A stretch of DNA of 64,000 nucleotides from Chryseobacterium sp. PMSZPI. GTDB lineage: Bacteria > Bacteroidota > Bacteroidia > Flavobacteriales > Weeksellaceae. The position numbers and the translations under genes are program-made. The stretch spans positions 124,001-188,000 of the forward strand of contig NZ_PIZV01000070.1 in assembly GCF_002835665.1 (NCBI RefSeq), written 5' to 3'. The notes below the pieces were generated by a model that saw only the letters and a list, made by a program, of their open reading frames with translations, ran no database searches and was not told the origin of the DNA. Shown here piece by piece: positions 16,905-25,931 of this stretch. How positions within the stretch are numbered: position 1 is the first letter of the stretch; each line of letters begins with the position of its first letter.

Positions 16905-18176
16905 ATGAGTAATATTTTTTTCAGAGTTTACCTCGTAATATTTGCATTGGTTACCCAATGTCTTTTTGCACAGCAATATCCCGAAGGTTTATCTGACGGA
17001 ACTTTAAAAGTAAACGGGAATAATGTTCCGGTAAAAATCTATTCCACTACAGAAATAGGTGATCTTAATGCTTTTCCGGATAAAGAAACCGACAATAACA
17101 ATCTTTTGGTAATCCTGAATGAGTCTAACTTTGAGCCGGCTTATTTTAACTATGGAGCAACAACATTGACTAAATTCAAGGATTCTAAATACCAGTTGTT
17201 CGATAAAGATTTTAAATTAATTGATGCTGCAGTTACTAAAGATAATATTACAAAGTTTAAATATGCCGTAAAATCTACTAAACCTATTACAGCTTCTGAT
17301 AAAGTGGAACTTGATACTCTTTTTAAAATCTGGGATCCGTCAAAAGGTCTAAAATTAGGTCCTATTACGCTGCATTTCTACAGTCTAATGTTTGTATTTG
17401 CCTTTGGTTTCGGTTATATTTTAATGACCAGAATTTTCAAAATCGACAATGTTAACCAAAAGTATTTAGAGCCTCTTTTCACCTGGACATTGATCGGAAC
17501 GATCCTTGGAGCAAGATTAGGACATGTTATTTTTTACCAACCGGAACTTTTCAAAGAAGATTTCTGGAGTGTATTTTTACCCATCAGCACAAAAAACGGT
17601 TTAAAGTTTACAGGGTTTTCAGGGCTGGCCAGTCATGGCGCTACCATTGCTCTAATTTTCACAACTCTTTATTACTCTTTTAAAATCATCAAAAAGAATC
17701 CACTTTGGGTATACGACAGATTAGGTATTGTCATTGCTTTAGGTGGTGCATTTGTAAGAATGGGGAATTTCTTCAATTCTGAAATTATAGGAAAACCGGC
17801 AGATCCGAATTCTCCGTTTGCCTTACTTTTCCCTCAACAAAGCAGTGAATACGGACCTACTGTTCCTCGTTACCCAAGCCAACTGTTTGAAGCTATAGGA
17901 TATGTTGCCCTTTTCGTTTTATTATGGATTTTATACAGAAAAACCAATAAAAAATATCAGCAGGGATGGTTATTTGGACTATTCTTTATTATTCTTTGGG
18001 CTATCAGATTCTTCGTTGAATTCCTTAAAGAACCACAGGGAGATGAATTTATTCAGATAGGAAGCCTAAATACAGGACAGGTTCTTTCTATTCCTTTTAT
18101 GATTGCAGGTGTTGTTATCATGCTGGTTTCAAAGAAATTCAAAATTACTGAGGAAGAAAATGAAAAACCTGAATAA
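16905..18176 (+). CDS. lgt: Prolipoprotein diacylglyceryl transferase with an N-terminal secreted extension
   Basis: The protein has 423 residues; typical Lgt proteins have about 280. Residues from about 142 onward form the Lgt core: GPITLHFYSLMFVFAFGFGY, GARLGHVIFYQP, GLASHGATIAL, the signature RMGNFFNSEIIGKP and RYPSQLFEA. The enzyme moves diacylglycerol from phosphatidylglycerol to the lipobox cysteine of prolipoproteins. Upstream is a signal-peptide-like segment ending CLFAQQ and a 115-residue mostly beta region of unknown function. That region would lie in the periplasm before the first Lgt helix. Lipoproteins in this window (for example at 4390 and 50042) would be its clients. Confidence 0.92.
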   Translation: MSNIFFRVYLVIFALVTQCLFAQQYPEGLSDGTLKVNGNNVPVKIYSTTEIGDLNAFPDKETDNNNLLVILNESNFEPAYFNYGATTLTKFKDSKYQLFDKDFKLIDAAVTKDNITKFKYAVKSTKPITASDKVELDTLFKIWDPSKGLKLGPITLHFYSLMFVFAFGFGYILMTRIFKIDNVNQKYLEPLFTWTLIGTILGARLGHVIFYQPELFKEDFWSVFLPISTKNGLKFTGFSGLASHGATIALIFTTLYYSFKIIKKNPLWVYDRLGIVIALGGAFVRMGNFFNSEIIGKPADPNSPFALLFPQQSSEYGPTVPRYPSQLFEAIGYVALFVLLWILYRKTNKKYQQGWLFGLFFIILWAIRFFVEFLKEPQGDEFIQIGSLNTGQVLSIPFMIAGVVIMLVSKKFKITEEENEKPE

Positions 18177-18209
18177 TTTCTGGTAAAACAAGCTAGAATT
18201 TAACCATAT

Positions 18210-18246
18210 AAAAAGGCAAATTTGTATACTACAGATTTGCCTTTTT
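18210..18246. terminator. Bidirectional terminator between lgt and nnr
   Basis: AAAAAGGCAAAT (18210-18221) pairs with ATTTGCCTTTTT (18235-18246). The A and T flanks serve both convergent genes. Confidence 0.82.
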
Positions 18247-18270
18247 CTTTTTCTAAACTTCCTTACCTCA

Positions 18271-19788
18271 TTACAACTCCTTTATCGTATTCCGATTTAA
18301 TTCTTTAAAAACCTCTCCAAATTCATTAATTACATCTGTAGGAAGCATTGCCTCTTTTGAATATTTCTCAGCAGCAAAATCTGCTGCTTTTCCATGTAGC
18401 CAAACTCCAAGAATACAGGTTTCTTTTTCAGAATATCCTTGAGCTAAAAGTGACACCAGAATTCCTGTCAAAACATCTCCACTTCCTCCTTTTGCCAACC
18501 CTGCATTACCCGTTATATTATAAAAAACATCTCCCTGAGGTGTAACAACTTGAGTATGATGATCTTTCAATATAATATAAATATCCAGTTCTTTCGCTTT
18601 CGCTTTTGCCAATTCTAATCTTTTAAAAGAGTTAGCCGTATTTCCAAATAACCTTTCAAATTCTTTTGGATGTGGAGTAATAATGGTCTTTGAGGGAATC
18701 AATCGGAGAGCTTCCTGGTCTGCGGCAATAATATTTAAAGCATCCGCATCGAGAATTAATGGATGTGAATAGGTTTTCAAAAATTCTAAAAAGTTTTTCC
18801 CTGTATCAGAATGAGTACCAAGCCCCGGACCTATGCCACATACCATGTCATTATCAACGACAAAATTATTTACATATTCCCCACCTCCTTTTATAAACAT
18901 TGCTTCAGGGCACGAAGTCTGTATTATTTCATAACCACATTCGGGAGCCATTGTAAAAGTTAACCCTGCTCCGATCTTCAAAGCTGATCGAGTAGCCAAT
19001 ATTGCAGCTCCTATTTTTCCATAACTCCCTCCAATGATCAGCGATTTCCCATAACTTCCTTTGTGGGAAAACTCTTGTCTGGGATTAAAAATAGACTCCA
19101 CCATTTTGTCATCTATTACAAAATTATGAGTTTCCGATGTCTCAGCATATTCCGGATGCAGATGAATATCTAATATTTCCACTTTTCCTGTAAACCGTCC
19201 TGTTTCCGGATGAAGGAAGCTTCTTTTCCAGCACTGAAAGCTCAACGTATAATCAGTTTTTAAAATAGTTGCATTCTCCTTAGGCAGACCGTCTGCAGGG
19301 AGTCCGGAAGGAATATCTATTGCGATCTTATAATTCTTTTTTTTGTTCAACTGCTCAACAAGAATTTCATATTCTCCCTCCAGATTCCCGGATAACCCTG
19401 TTCCAAAAAGAGCATCAATAATAATTGTTTTATCATCGAAATTATATTGATCAATCTCGTTAAACCTCCTTATTGATACCCCTGAAACATCACGAAGCCT
19501 TTTGAGATTCACAGAAGCATCTTCTGAGAACTTTCCTTTTGGATCGTTTACAAATACATCAACATCAAAGCCTTTTATATATAACATTCTTGCAATGGCT
19601 AATCCATCGCCGCCATTATTCCCGTTACCACAAAAAACAAACAATTTTTTATGAATTTTACAGTTTTCGCTAATCCAGTGACACACCTTCATTGAAGCTC
19701 TTTCCATAAGTTGGGTAGAAGAGATCGGTTCATTTAAAATGGTAAACTGGTCCCAATTGCGTATTTGTTCTGCTGTGAAGACTTTCAT
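18271..19788 (-). CDS. nnr: Bifunctional NAD(P)H-hydrate epimerase / ADP-dependent dehydratase
   Basis: This 505-residue fusion has an N-terminal YjeF_N epimerase (about 1-210) with FCGNGNNGGDGLAIARML and ALFGTGLSG. The C-terminal carbohydrate-kinase-like dehydratase (about 225-500) has GGSYGKIGAAILATRSALKIGAG, the IITPHPKEFERL segment and the catalytic NAGLAKGGSGDVLTG motif. Together the domains repair hydrated NADH and NADPH. Both active-site regions look intact. It is transcribed alone, convergent with lgt. Confidence 0.95.
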   Translation of the reverse strand: MKVFTAEQIRNWDQFTILNEPISSTQLMERASMKVCHWISENCKIHKKLFVFCGNGNNGGDGLAIARMLYIKGFDVDVFVNDPKGKFSEDASVNLKRLRDVSGVSIRRFNEIDQYNFDDKTIIIDALFGTGLSGNLEGEYEILVEQLNKKKNYKIAIDIPSGLPADGLPKENATILKTDYTLSFQCWKRSFLHPETGRFTGKVEILDIHLHPEYAETSETHNFVIDDKMVESIFNPRQEFSHKGSYGKSLIIGGSYGKIGAAILATRSALKIGAGLTFTMAPECGYEIIQTSCPEAMFIKGGGEYVNNFVVDNDMVCGIGPGLGTHSDTGKNFLEFLKTYSHPLILDADALNIIAADQEALRLIPSKTIITPHPKEFERLFGNTANSFKRLELAKAKAKELDIYIILKDHHTQVVTPQGDVFYNITGNAGLAKGGSGDVLTGILVSLLAQGYSEKETCILGVWLHGKAADFAAEKYSKEAMLPTDVINEFGEVFKELNRNTIKEL

Positions 19789-19998
19789 AAGGGTAGATCA
19801 AACTTTTAAGCAAATTACAAAAGATTTTTCATTACTATGGCGGCCTGATAACAAAAATACCATGTCATCATGAATGAGATAACGGATAAGAATAAAGCCT
19901 CTATTTTCAATAATCAAGAATATCATAAATTCCTGTGTATTTTCCTCTTTTTGGAATAAAAAACTATAAAAAGTACTGTTTTTTACATTTTTAAATCA

Positions 19999-20006
19999 TA
20001 TTTTTG
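19999..20006 (+). promoter_or_regulatory. mscL -7 box
   Basis: TATTTTTG, an exact TAnnTTTG match, lies 30 bases before the mscL ATG. No clear -33 TTTG is seen at the expected distance. Confidence 0.5.
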
Positions 20007-20036
20007 TGTATATACTAATTAAAAAAAATATAAATT

Positions 20037-20414
20037 ATGGGATTTGTCAAAGAATTTAAAGAGTTTGCCTTTAAAGGTAATGTAATGGACTTAGCTGTCG
20101 GTGTCATCATCGGTGCAGCATTTGGTAAAATTGTTTCGTCCTTAGTAGAAGATGTAATCACTCCTCTATTACTAAACCCTGCATTGAAAGCTGCTGGTGC
20201 TGAAAATATTTCCAAGCTTTCCTGGAATGGTGTAGCGTATGGAAACTTTATCTCTGCAGTAATCAGCTTCCTATGTATCGCAATGGTTCTTTTCTGGATC
20301 ATTAAAGGTGCTAATAAAATCACTAAGAAGGAAGCTCCGGCTCCTGCAGGTCCTACAGAAGATCAAAAATTATTGACAGAAATCAGAGACCTTTTGAAAA
20401 ACAAAAATATATAA
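20037..20414 (+). CDS. mscL: Large-conductance mechanosensitive channel MscL
   Basis: This 125-residue protein has the two-helix MscL layout. TM1 carries FKGNVMDLAVGVIIGAAFGKIVSSLVEDVITPLL. A periplasmic loop, TM2 (GNFISAVISFLCIAMVLFWIIKG) and a cytoplasmic helix with the QKLLTEIRDLL motif follow. The homopentamer opens under membrane tension to release solutes on hypo-osmotic shock. The gene is monocistronic, with its own -7 box and a perfect palindromic terminator. Confidence 0.97.
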   Translation: MGFVKEFKEFAFKGNVMDLAVGVIIGAAFGKIVSSLVEDVITPLLLNPALKAAGAENISKLSWNGVAYGNFISAVISFLCIAMVLFWIIKGANKITKKEAPAPAGPTEDQKLLTEIRDLLKNKNI

Positions 20415-20444
20415 TAACTTAAGTGTTTAACAATTTATATACTG

Positions 20445-20472
20445 AAAAGCACCTCAATATTGAGGTGCTTTT
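20445..20472. terminator. Palindromic terminator after mscL
   Basis: A perfect 28-base palindrome, AAAAGCACCTCAAT with its complement, has A and T ends, so it can serve both mscL and the convergent serA-like gene. Confidence 0.85.
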
Positions 20473-20497
20473 ACTATTTATTTTATTTCTATGAGTA

Positions 20498-21457
20498 TTA
20501 GTGAATCTGTAAAATACTGGCAATCTGCTCCGCTAGAGAAAGCCCTATCCTGTCCTGAGCCTCAAGTGTGGAAGCTCCGGTGTGAGGTGTAAGAGAAATT
20601 TTAGCATGATTAAGAATTTTCTTAGACGGCGTAGGTTCATTAATGAAAACATCTAAACCGGCAAACTTCACTTTACCGGAGTCTAATGCTTCAATTAAAG
20701 CCACTTCATCAATTACTCCTCCTCTGGAACAGTTAACAATAGCCACTCCGTCTTTCATCATTTCAAATTCATTCTTGCCAATCATATATCCGTCTTTCTG
20801 TGCAGGAACATGTAAAGTAATAAAATCAGAATGCTTTAAAACATCTTGTAATGATTCTGTTTCAATATCCACATTGATAAACTGATTGTTATAGAATTTA
20901 ACTTTAATGCTAGCCCTTCCAACATTGTTATCTGCAGCAATCACTCTCATGCCAAGTCCCAAAGCAATTCTCGCGACTTCCTGCCCGATTCTTCCCATAC
21001 CGATAATCCCGATAGTTTTCCCTCTCAGTTCTATACCGGCAGCATAAGCTTTTTTAAGTCCTGCAAATTCAGTATCTCCTACTAAAGGCATTTTTCTGTT
21101 GGAATCCTGAAGAAATCTGGCACCCGAAAACAAATGGGCAAAAACAAGTTCAGCAACAGATTCCGATGAAGCTGCAGGGGTATTGATTACATGAATCCCT
21201 TTTTCTCTTGCATAATCTACATCGATATTATCCATTCCTACACCTCCTCTTCCAATAATTTCGATTGAGGGGCATCCGTCAATAATATCCTTTCTTACCT
21301 GTGTTGCACTTCTTACCAATAAAGTACGGATTTTGTGCTCATTAATGTAATCAACTAAAAACTCCTGTGGAACTTTTGTTGTAATCACCTCAAAACCTTT
21401 CTCTGTTAATGCATCAATTCCAGATTGGTCCAGGCCGTCGTTTGCTAAAACTTTCAT
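20498..21457 (-). CDS. serA: D-2-hydroxyacid dehydrogenase, probable D-3-phosphoglycerate dehydrogenase
   Basis: The protein has 319 residues from the ATG at 21457; the frame extends 21 codons further upstream, but without family similarity. It has the NAD-binding motif GIIGMGRIGQE (about 150-160) and the catalytic set Arg245 (NCSRGGVIDE), Glu274 (DVFINEP) and His292 (LTPHTGAST). It lacks the C-terminal ACT domain of E. coli SerA, as short flavobacterial PGDHs do. The likely reaction is oxidation of 3-phosphoglycerate in serine synthesis. serC is not adjacent, so the substrate is inferred from sequence type only. Confidence 0.82.
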   Translation of the reverse strand: MKVLANDGLDQSGIDALTEKGFEVITTKVPQEFLVDYINEHKIRTLLVRSATQVRKDIIDGCPSIEIIGRGGVGMDNIDVDYAREKGIHVINTPAASSESVAELVFAHLFSGARFLQDSNRKMPLVGDTEFAGLKKAYAAGIELRGKTIGIIGMGRIGQEVARIALGLGMRVIAADNNVGRASIKVKFYNNQFINVDIETESLQDVLKHSDFITLHVPAQKDGYMIGKNEFEMMKDGVAIVNCSRGGVIDEVALIEALDSGKVKFAGLDVFINEPTPSKKILNHAKISLTPHTGASTLEAQDRIGLSLAEQIASILQIH

Positions 21458-21537
21458 AAATACAGCTATATTTAAAATTAAAAAAGATTCGAAAATTAAA
21501 GGGCTCCATTTAATCTTCAAATCTTTATATTATATTT

Positions 21538-21948
21538 TTATTCTTCGTCTTCTTTGAATACTTCAATCGTTACTTGTTTCTCCACCAAGTCAGTAAATCG
21601 CCCTTTATATCTTGTAGCTCTTACCAGGTGGTTATCTATCCAGTGATAATTTCCCCCTCTTGGTTTTCCACAGAGCACACTATGATACTTAAAGCCGTGT
21701 TTATCCAGCCAATCGATTGTAATTTGCTTCAGATTTTCGGTTCTTGAAGTGAAAAAACAGATCTGATGCCCTTCATCGTACCATTTGTTGATCGTCTCCA
21801 GTGCATCAGGATAAGGTTCACAGGTAGCCATTCTTTCCGGCTCTTCATTCGGAACATCATCTGTAATGGTTCCGTCTATGTCTATTAAGTAATTTTTTAC
21901 TCCATCCTTTAGAATAGGACTGATGTGTTCTATATATTCTAATTCCAT
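21538..21948 (-). CDS. HAD-superfamily phosphatase-like protein
   Basis: The protein has 136 residues from the ATG at 21948; a TTG seven codons upstream falls on the promoter. HAD motif I is YLIDIDGTITDD (Asp23, Asp25), motif II is FFTSRTENL, and a late WIDNHLVRA segment completes a compact, capless HAD fold. The substrate is unknown. It precedes the serA-like gene by 80 bases on the same strand. A TAACTTTG box at 21974-21967 supports this start. Confidence 0.8.
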   Translation of the reverse strand: MELEYIEHISPILKDGVKNYLIDIDGTITDDVPNEEPERMATCEPYPDALETINKWYDEGHQICFFTSRTENLKQITIDWLDKHGFKYHSVLCGKPRGGNYHWIDNHLVRATRYKGRFTDLVEKQVTIEVFKEDEE

Positions 21949-21966
21949 CAATGAAACATTAAGTAA

Positions 21967-21974
21967 CAAAGTTA
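21967..21974 (-). promoter_or_regulatory. -7 box of the HAD gene
   Basis: TAACTTTG on the minus strand is an exact consensus match 18 bases upstream of the ATG at 21948. It overlaps the alternative TTG start, ruling that start out. Confidence 0.5.
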
Positions 21975-22193
21975 GCGTTTTTACAACTACAAGACCTATT
22001 AATCTTGGTTTATGTTGAAATTTTACTATAAAAACTGCTATTCAACGTATAATGTAAATATTATTTAACTATTTTACACATTCTAATTAAAATTTTTCGT
22101 TTTGAATTTCAAATTAGCGAAGAAAACTAAAAGAGTAAAAACTACAAAAGCACAATGTTCATCGAAAAATTTCCAAAATACATTTATTACGCT

Positions 22194-22201
22194 TACATTT
22201 G
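22194..22201 (+). promoter_or_regulatory. idi -7 box abutting the start codon
   Basis: TACATTTG matches the consensus exactly and ends 5 bases before the idi ATG at 22207. A leaderless or nearly leaderless transcript is implied. Confidence 0.5.
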
Positions 22202-22206
22202 TAGAA

Positions 22207-22716
22207 ATGGAAGAATTAGTAGTTTTAGTAAATCCTGAAGATAAAGTTTTGGGTTTGATGGAAAAGCAGCAGGCTCATGTTAACGGCTTATTACATCGTG
22301 CTTTTTCTGTATTTCTATTTAACAGCAAAGGCGAAATGCTTCTTCAAAAAAGAGCTTCAGGAAAATATCATTCTCCCAACCAGTGGACCAATGCTGTATG
22401 CTCACACCCAAGAGAAGGAGAAACTTATCTTTCCGGTGCAAGACGCAGACTTAAAGAAGAGCTGGGTATTGAAACAGAACTTTCAGAAAAATTCAGCTTT
22501 ATTTACAAAGCAGATGTAGGTGGTGGTCTTTGGGAACATGAACTCGATCATGTATTCATAGGAAATTATGAATCCGATTTTAATTTAAATAAAGAAGAGG
22601 TAGAAGAAGTACGATTTATTTCCCTTGCTGACTTGGATAAAGAAATAGCCGAAACTCCGGAAAACTTCACGGAATGGTTTAAAATTATCCTTGAAGAATA
22701 CAAACACCATTTTTAA
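22207..22716 (+). CDS. idi: Isopentenyl-diphosphate delta-isomerase, type 1
   Basis: This 170-residue Nudix-fold enzyme interconverts IPP and DMAPP for isoprenoid and menaquinone synthesis. It has the active-site Cys65 (NAVCSHPREGE), the Nudix-like ARRRLKEELGIE helix and the acidic pair Glu110/Glu112 (LWEHELDHVF). The frame extends 35 codons upstream, but those residues are Lys-rich, unlike the family, and lie before the promoter box. The stop is followed after 2 bases by the next gene, so the two are co-transcribed. Confidence 0.93.
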   Translation: MEELVVLVNPEDKVLGLMEKQQAHVNGLLHRAFSVFLFNSKGEMLLQKRASGKYHSPNQWTNAVCSHPREGETYLSGARRRLKEELGIETELSEKFSFIYKADVGGGLWEHELDHVFIGNYESDFNLNKEEVEEVRFISLADLDKEIAETPENFTEWFKIILEEYKHHF

Positions 22717-22718
22717 CG

Positions 22719-23189
22719 ATGAAAAGAATATTTCTTGTAACCACTTTTTTAACGGGATGTCTTTTTTTTGCTCAAAAGGCACAGGTATATGATAGCCCGA
22801 ATTACTCAATCAACATTCCGGAAGGTTGGAAATCTACCAACGACAACGATATTGTCAATATTTTCCCTACCAGTGAAATTGGAGCAATTACTATTTCAGA
22901 ATATCATGACCTTGCTCTTCCAAAGGAGGAAATGAAAAAATTCATTTTAGCCCTTTACAAATCACAGGATGACGAAAATAAGATAAAAGAGAGCAAAAGC
23001 AAAAAAGGATACACCGAGTATTTTTACGAATACTTTGATACAAAAGAAAAACTATTCTGGATTACCAGAGCTTTTCAAAAAGACAAAAGTCTTTATCTGG
23101 TTAGCATCAATTGTGGCCAAAAGTTCTGGAACGGAAATTATATGACTCTTTTCAACGAGACTTTTAACAGTTTTAAAATAAAGAAATAA
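22719..23189 (+). CDS. Secreted PsbP/DcrB-like protein of unknown function
   Basis: This 156-residue protein has a signal peptide ending near LFFAQK. The mature part begins VYDSPNYSINIPEGWKSTND and ends FNETFNSFKIKK. A Y.I.IP.GW opening and a final FN.F.. strand are typical of the Mog1/PsbP/DcrB fold seen in many small flavobacterial secreted proteins. Function is unknown. It is translationally close to idi (2-base gap) and 9 bases before gcvT, so all three probably share one transcript. Confidence 0.7.
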   Translation: MKRIFLVTTFLTGCLFFAQKAQVYDSPNYSINIPEGWKSTNDNDIVNIFPTSEIGAITISEYHDLALPKEEMKKFILALYKSQDDENKIKESKSKKGYTEYFYEYFDTKEKLFWITRAFQKDKSLYLVSINCGQKFWNGNYMTLFNETFNSFKIKK

Positions 23190-23198
23190 AAAGTAAAT

Positions 23199-24275
23199 AT
23201 GAAGAAAACAGCCTTGTACGACAAACATGTTTCTTTGGGAGCTAAGATCGTACCTTTCGCAGGTTTTGAAATGCCTGTACAATATTCAGGAGTAACAGAA
23301 GAGCATTTTGCTGTAAGAGAAAAAGCAGGATTATTTGATGTTTCCCACATGGGACAATTTTTCATTGAGGGTCCCGGATCAAAAGATCTTTTACAATTGG
23401 TAACTACCAATAATGTTGATGCTCTTGAAAATGGAAAAGCTCAATATTCATGTCTTCCTAACGAAAATGGAGGTATTGTAGATGACCTTATCGTTTACAA
23501 AATGGAAGATGATAAATATTTTGTAGTAGTAAATGCTTCCAATATTGAAAAAGACTGGAATCATATTTCAAAATATAATTCTTTCGGAGCTAAAATGACC
23601 AATGCTTCTGATGAGATGTCATTATTAGCTGTTCAAGGACCAAAAGCTACTGAAATTCTTCAAAAACTTACTGATGTAAACCTTTCTGAAATACCTTACT
23701 ATCATTTTACTGTAGGAAGTGTAGCAGGAGAAAATGATGTGATCATTTCCAATACAGGATACACAGGAAGTGGAGGTTTTGAGATCTATTTCAACAACGG
23801 AAGTGCCGAAAAACTTTGGAATGCTGTAATGGAAGCCGGTACAGAAGAAGGAATCATCCCTTGCGGATTGGCCGCCAGAGATACTTTAAGATTAGAAAAA
23901 GGATTCTGCCTTTACGGAAATGATATAGATGACACGACTTCTCCTATCGAAGCAGGTTTAGGATGGATTACAAAATTCGATAAAGATTTTGTTTCTAAAG
24001 CTACTTTCGCAAAACAAAAAGAAGAAGGCGTTGGAAGAAAGCTGGTTGGCTTTGAATTGACAGACAAAGGAGTTCCAAGACACGATTACCCTGTGGTAGA
24101 TGCTGAAGGAAATGTAATCGGAAAAGTAACTTCCGGAACTCAGTCACCAATGAAGAAAATCGGTTTAGGTCTTGCATATGTAGATAAGCCTCACTTCAAA
24201 TTAGGTTCTGAAATCTTCATACAGGTAAGAAACAAAAATATTCCTGCAAAAGTGGTGAAAGCTCCTTTTGTTTAA
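23199..24275 (+). CDS. gcvT: Glycine cleavage system T protein (aminomethyltransferase)
   Basis: This 358-residue protein is the full length for the family. It begins [26 protein letters not shown] and contains FDVSHMGQ, the [15 protein letters not shown] folate-site region, [19 protein letters not shown] and the C-terminal [21 protein letters not shown]. It transfers the methylene unit from the H-protein-bound intermediate to tetrahydrofolate. The other gcv genes are not in this window. A strong terminator follows. Confidence 0.96.
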   Translation: MKKTALYDKHVSLGAKIVPFAGFEMPVQYSGVTEEHFAVREKAGLFDVSHMGQFFIEGPGSKDLLQLVTTNNVDALENGKAQYSCLPNENGGIVDDLIVYKMEDDKYFVVVNASNIEKDWNHISKYNSFGAKMTNASDEMSLLAVQGPKATEILQKLTDVNLSEIPYYHFTVGSVAGENDVIISNTGYTGSGGFEIYFNNGSAEKLWNAVMEAGTEEGIIPCGLAARDTLRLEKGFCLYGNDIDDTTSPIEAGLGWITKFDKDFVSKATFAKQKEEGVGRKLVGFELTDKGVPRHDYPVVDAEGNVIGKVTSGTQSPMKKIGLGLAYVDKPHFKLGSEIFIQVRNKNIPAKVVKAPFV

Positions 24276-24295
24276 TGAAAAAATAATCATAAAAC

Positions 24296-24330
24296 AACCC
24301 TGTAGAAATCTCTGCAGGGTTATTTTTTTT
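24296..24330 (+). terminator. Intrinsic terminator after gcvT
   Basis: AACCCTG and CAGGGTT arms (24296-24302, 24315-24321) are followed by A and eight T. Confidence 0.85.
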
Positions 24331-24461
24331 ATAGAAGTGAGAATTTGAGTAATTACACGTACTTAAAAAGCTTTCTTAAACTGGTTTAAGATTTTCCCGA
24401 AAGTCACTATTTATTTTTGTACGGCAAATAAAAGTATAAAAAAACACTTTTAAAGCCCAAC

Positions 24462-25100
24462 ATGAAAATAAAGAAATCTATAATGAAAATCAAAAGTTTA
24501 CACTATTTTTCAGGACTGACAATTTCAATATTTGTCGGACTTCATCTCTTCAATCATCTATGCAGTATTTTTAGTATTGACCAACATCTTGAAATGATGA
24601 AGGTATTCAGGAAAATATATCGTAATACGGCCTGTGAAAGTCTGTTACTCCTTACTGTTATTATCCAAATCATTTCAGGCCTCAGCCTTTTCAGAAACCT
24701 GCGAAAAACGGCGACTGGTAATTTTGAAAAGCTTCAGATCTGGTCCGGATTATATTTAGCATTCTTTCTCATCATTCATGTATCAGCAGTATTAATGGGT
24801 AGGTTTTATCTGCATTTGGATACTAATTTTTATTTTGGTGCTGCAGGAATCAATACATTTCCAATCAATTTATTTTTCATTCCTTATTATACCCTCGCCA
24901 TTTTCTCCTTTTTCGGACATATAGCAGCCATTCACTACAAAAAAATGCAAACCACCTTTTTATCACTTTCCCCTGCTAAGCAATCTAAAGGCATTCTAAT
25001 CACAGGTTTTTTGGTAATAATTCTCATTTTTTATGGTTTTACTAACCATTTTAAAGGTGTTCAAATTCCCAAAGCATACAAGATTTTGGTTGGAAGGTAA
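24462..25100 (+). CDS. Polytopic membrane protein, cytochrome-b-like histidine pattern
   Basis: This 212-residue protein has about five hydrophobic helices. Several membrane histidines occur in contexts such as FVGLHLFNHL, LIIHVSAVLMG and FFGHIAAIHY. The pattern recalls the haem-binding membrane anchors of succinate dehydrogenase/fumarate reductase. No flavoprotein or iron-sulphur subunit is nearby, so this is a resemblance, not an assignment. A TATTTTTG box at 24412-24419 precedes it. A second Met seven codons in is an alternative start. Confidence 0.6.
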   Translation: MKIKKSIMKIKSLHYFSGLTISIFVGLHLFNHLCSIFSIDQHLEMMKVFRKIYRNTACESLLLLTVIIQIISGLSLFRNLRKTATGNFEKLQIWSGLYLAFFLIIHVSAVLMGRFYLHLDTNFYFGAAGINTFPINLFFIPYYTLAIFSFFGHIAAIHYKKMQTTFLSLSPAKQSKGILITGFLVIILIFYGFTNHFKGVQIPKAYKILVGR

Positions 25101-25191
25101 CTAGAACTTAAAATGGAACTGCTTGGAACCATTAATTGCTTCACGCAGTTTATATCATATAATATTGTAAATTAATTCACTCTAAAGAAAT

Positions 25192-25218
25192 AAAAACCGC
25201 AGAAATTCTGCGGTTTTT
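25192..25218. terminator. Bidirectional terminator
   Basis: AAAAACCGCAGAA pairs with TTCTGCGGTTTTTT. It serves the membrane-protein gene and would also end transcripts arriving leftward from the ArsC-like operon. Confidence 0.82.
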
Positions 25219-25247
25219 TATTAGTAAGCTTTTAATTAAATATCAAA

Positions 25248-25463
25248 TTATTTATTATCTCCTTCTCCCTCCCTCCATCTTCTCATCTGAACTCTGTGAG
25301 CCGGGGTTTCTTCTATTCCGCCAGCCAGCGCATTTAAGATTTTATCCCAAAGATTTTTTCTTAGATTGAGATTCTTTTATTTCATTGTAAACGACCAGGC
25401 AAGGCATTCACGTTCGTACTTACATGCCTCATCATCCGGGTAATTCCAAGGAATAATTATTAA
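25248..25463 (-). pseudogene. Possible relic of a small coding sequence
   Basis: One minus-strand frame is open across this stretch apart from a single TAA at 25379-25377, and it has no usable start. It reads PWNYPDDEACKYERECLAW, then after the stop NLRKNLWDKILNALAGGIEE and TPAHRVQMRRWREGEGDNK. The Trp-, Cys- and charge-rich composition is more protein-like than the surrounding spacer. It immediately follows the gene at 25460-25900 in a different frame, so a frameshifted tail or a decayed neighbour are both possible. I do not recognise the family. Confidence 0.35.
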
Positions 25464-25900
25464 CGATACACTAAAATATTCCTTATAATTTTAGCTCCAT
25501 AATATCTTCTTTCAGAATCTGAAAAATAAAACTTATTTCTTTGATTATTAAAACTCACTGTCTTATAAGGCAATTCTGCTTCCCAAGTGATCAACATTTT
25601 AACCTCATTCACAATAGGATAATTGATATCGGAAAATCTGAATAAAGATTTTGTAACCAGCGTACTATCCATTGAACTCGGAACACTCCAAATGGTTCGT
25701 GGTTGTATTTTATCCATCTTTGACAGTAAATAAGAAAAACTCTTCCCTGCATATTCTTTCTTATTTGCTTCAAATGTTTTTAAGTATTGAAGAGTATCTA
25801 TTACATCGTTAGCCTTAACAACCTTTGTCACTCTTTTATTTTGAGCACTACAATGAATGTTCAAAAGACAAAACACAATGATTAAAATATTAATATTCAA
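25460..25900 (-). CDS. Small exported protein of unknown function
   Basis: This 146-residue protein has an N-terminal hydrophobic segment ending LLNIHCSAQN, which could be a lipobox (Cys17) or an ordinary signal cleavage site. The mature part includes SYLLSKMDKIQPRTIWSVPS and a beta-like end with SERRYYGAKI. The only available start is a TTG, directly preceded by an in-frame TAA. It lies 31 bases after the ArsC-like gene on the same strand, suggesting co-transcription. I do not recognise a domain. Confidence 0.6.
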   Translation of the reverse strand: MNINILIIVFCLLNIHCSAQNKRVTKVVKANDVIDTLQYLKTFEANKKEYAGKSFSYLLSKMDKIQPRTIWSVPSSMDSTLVTKSLFRFSDINYPIVNEVKMLITWEAELPYKTVSFNNQRNKFYFSDSERRYYGAKIIRNILVYR

Positions 25901-25931
25901 TTATTTGACTTATAAAAAGTGGTTTCAAGAA

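Noticed and set aside
22102-22206. 35-codon extension of Idi
   Set aside because: The Lys/Thr-rich sequence is unlike the family and lies upstream of the TACATTTG promoter box.
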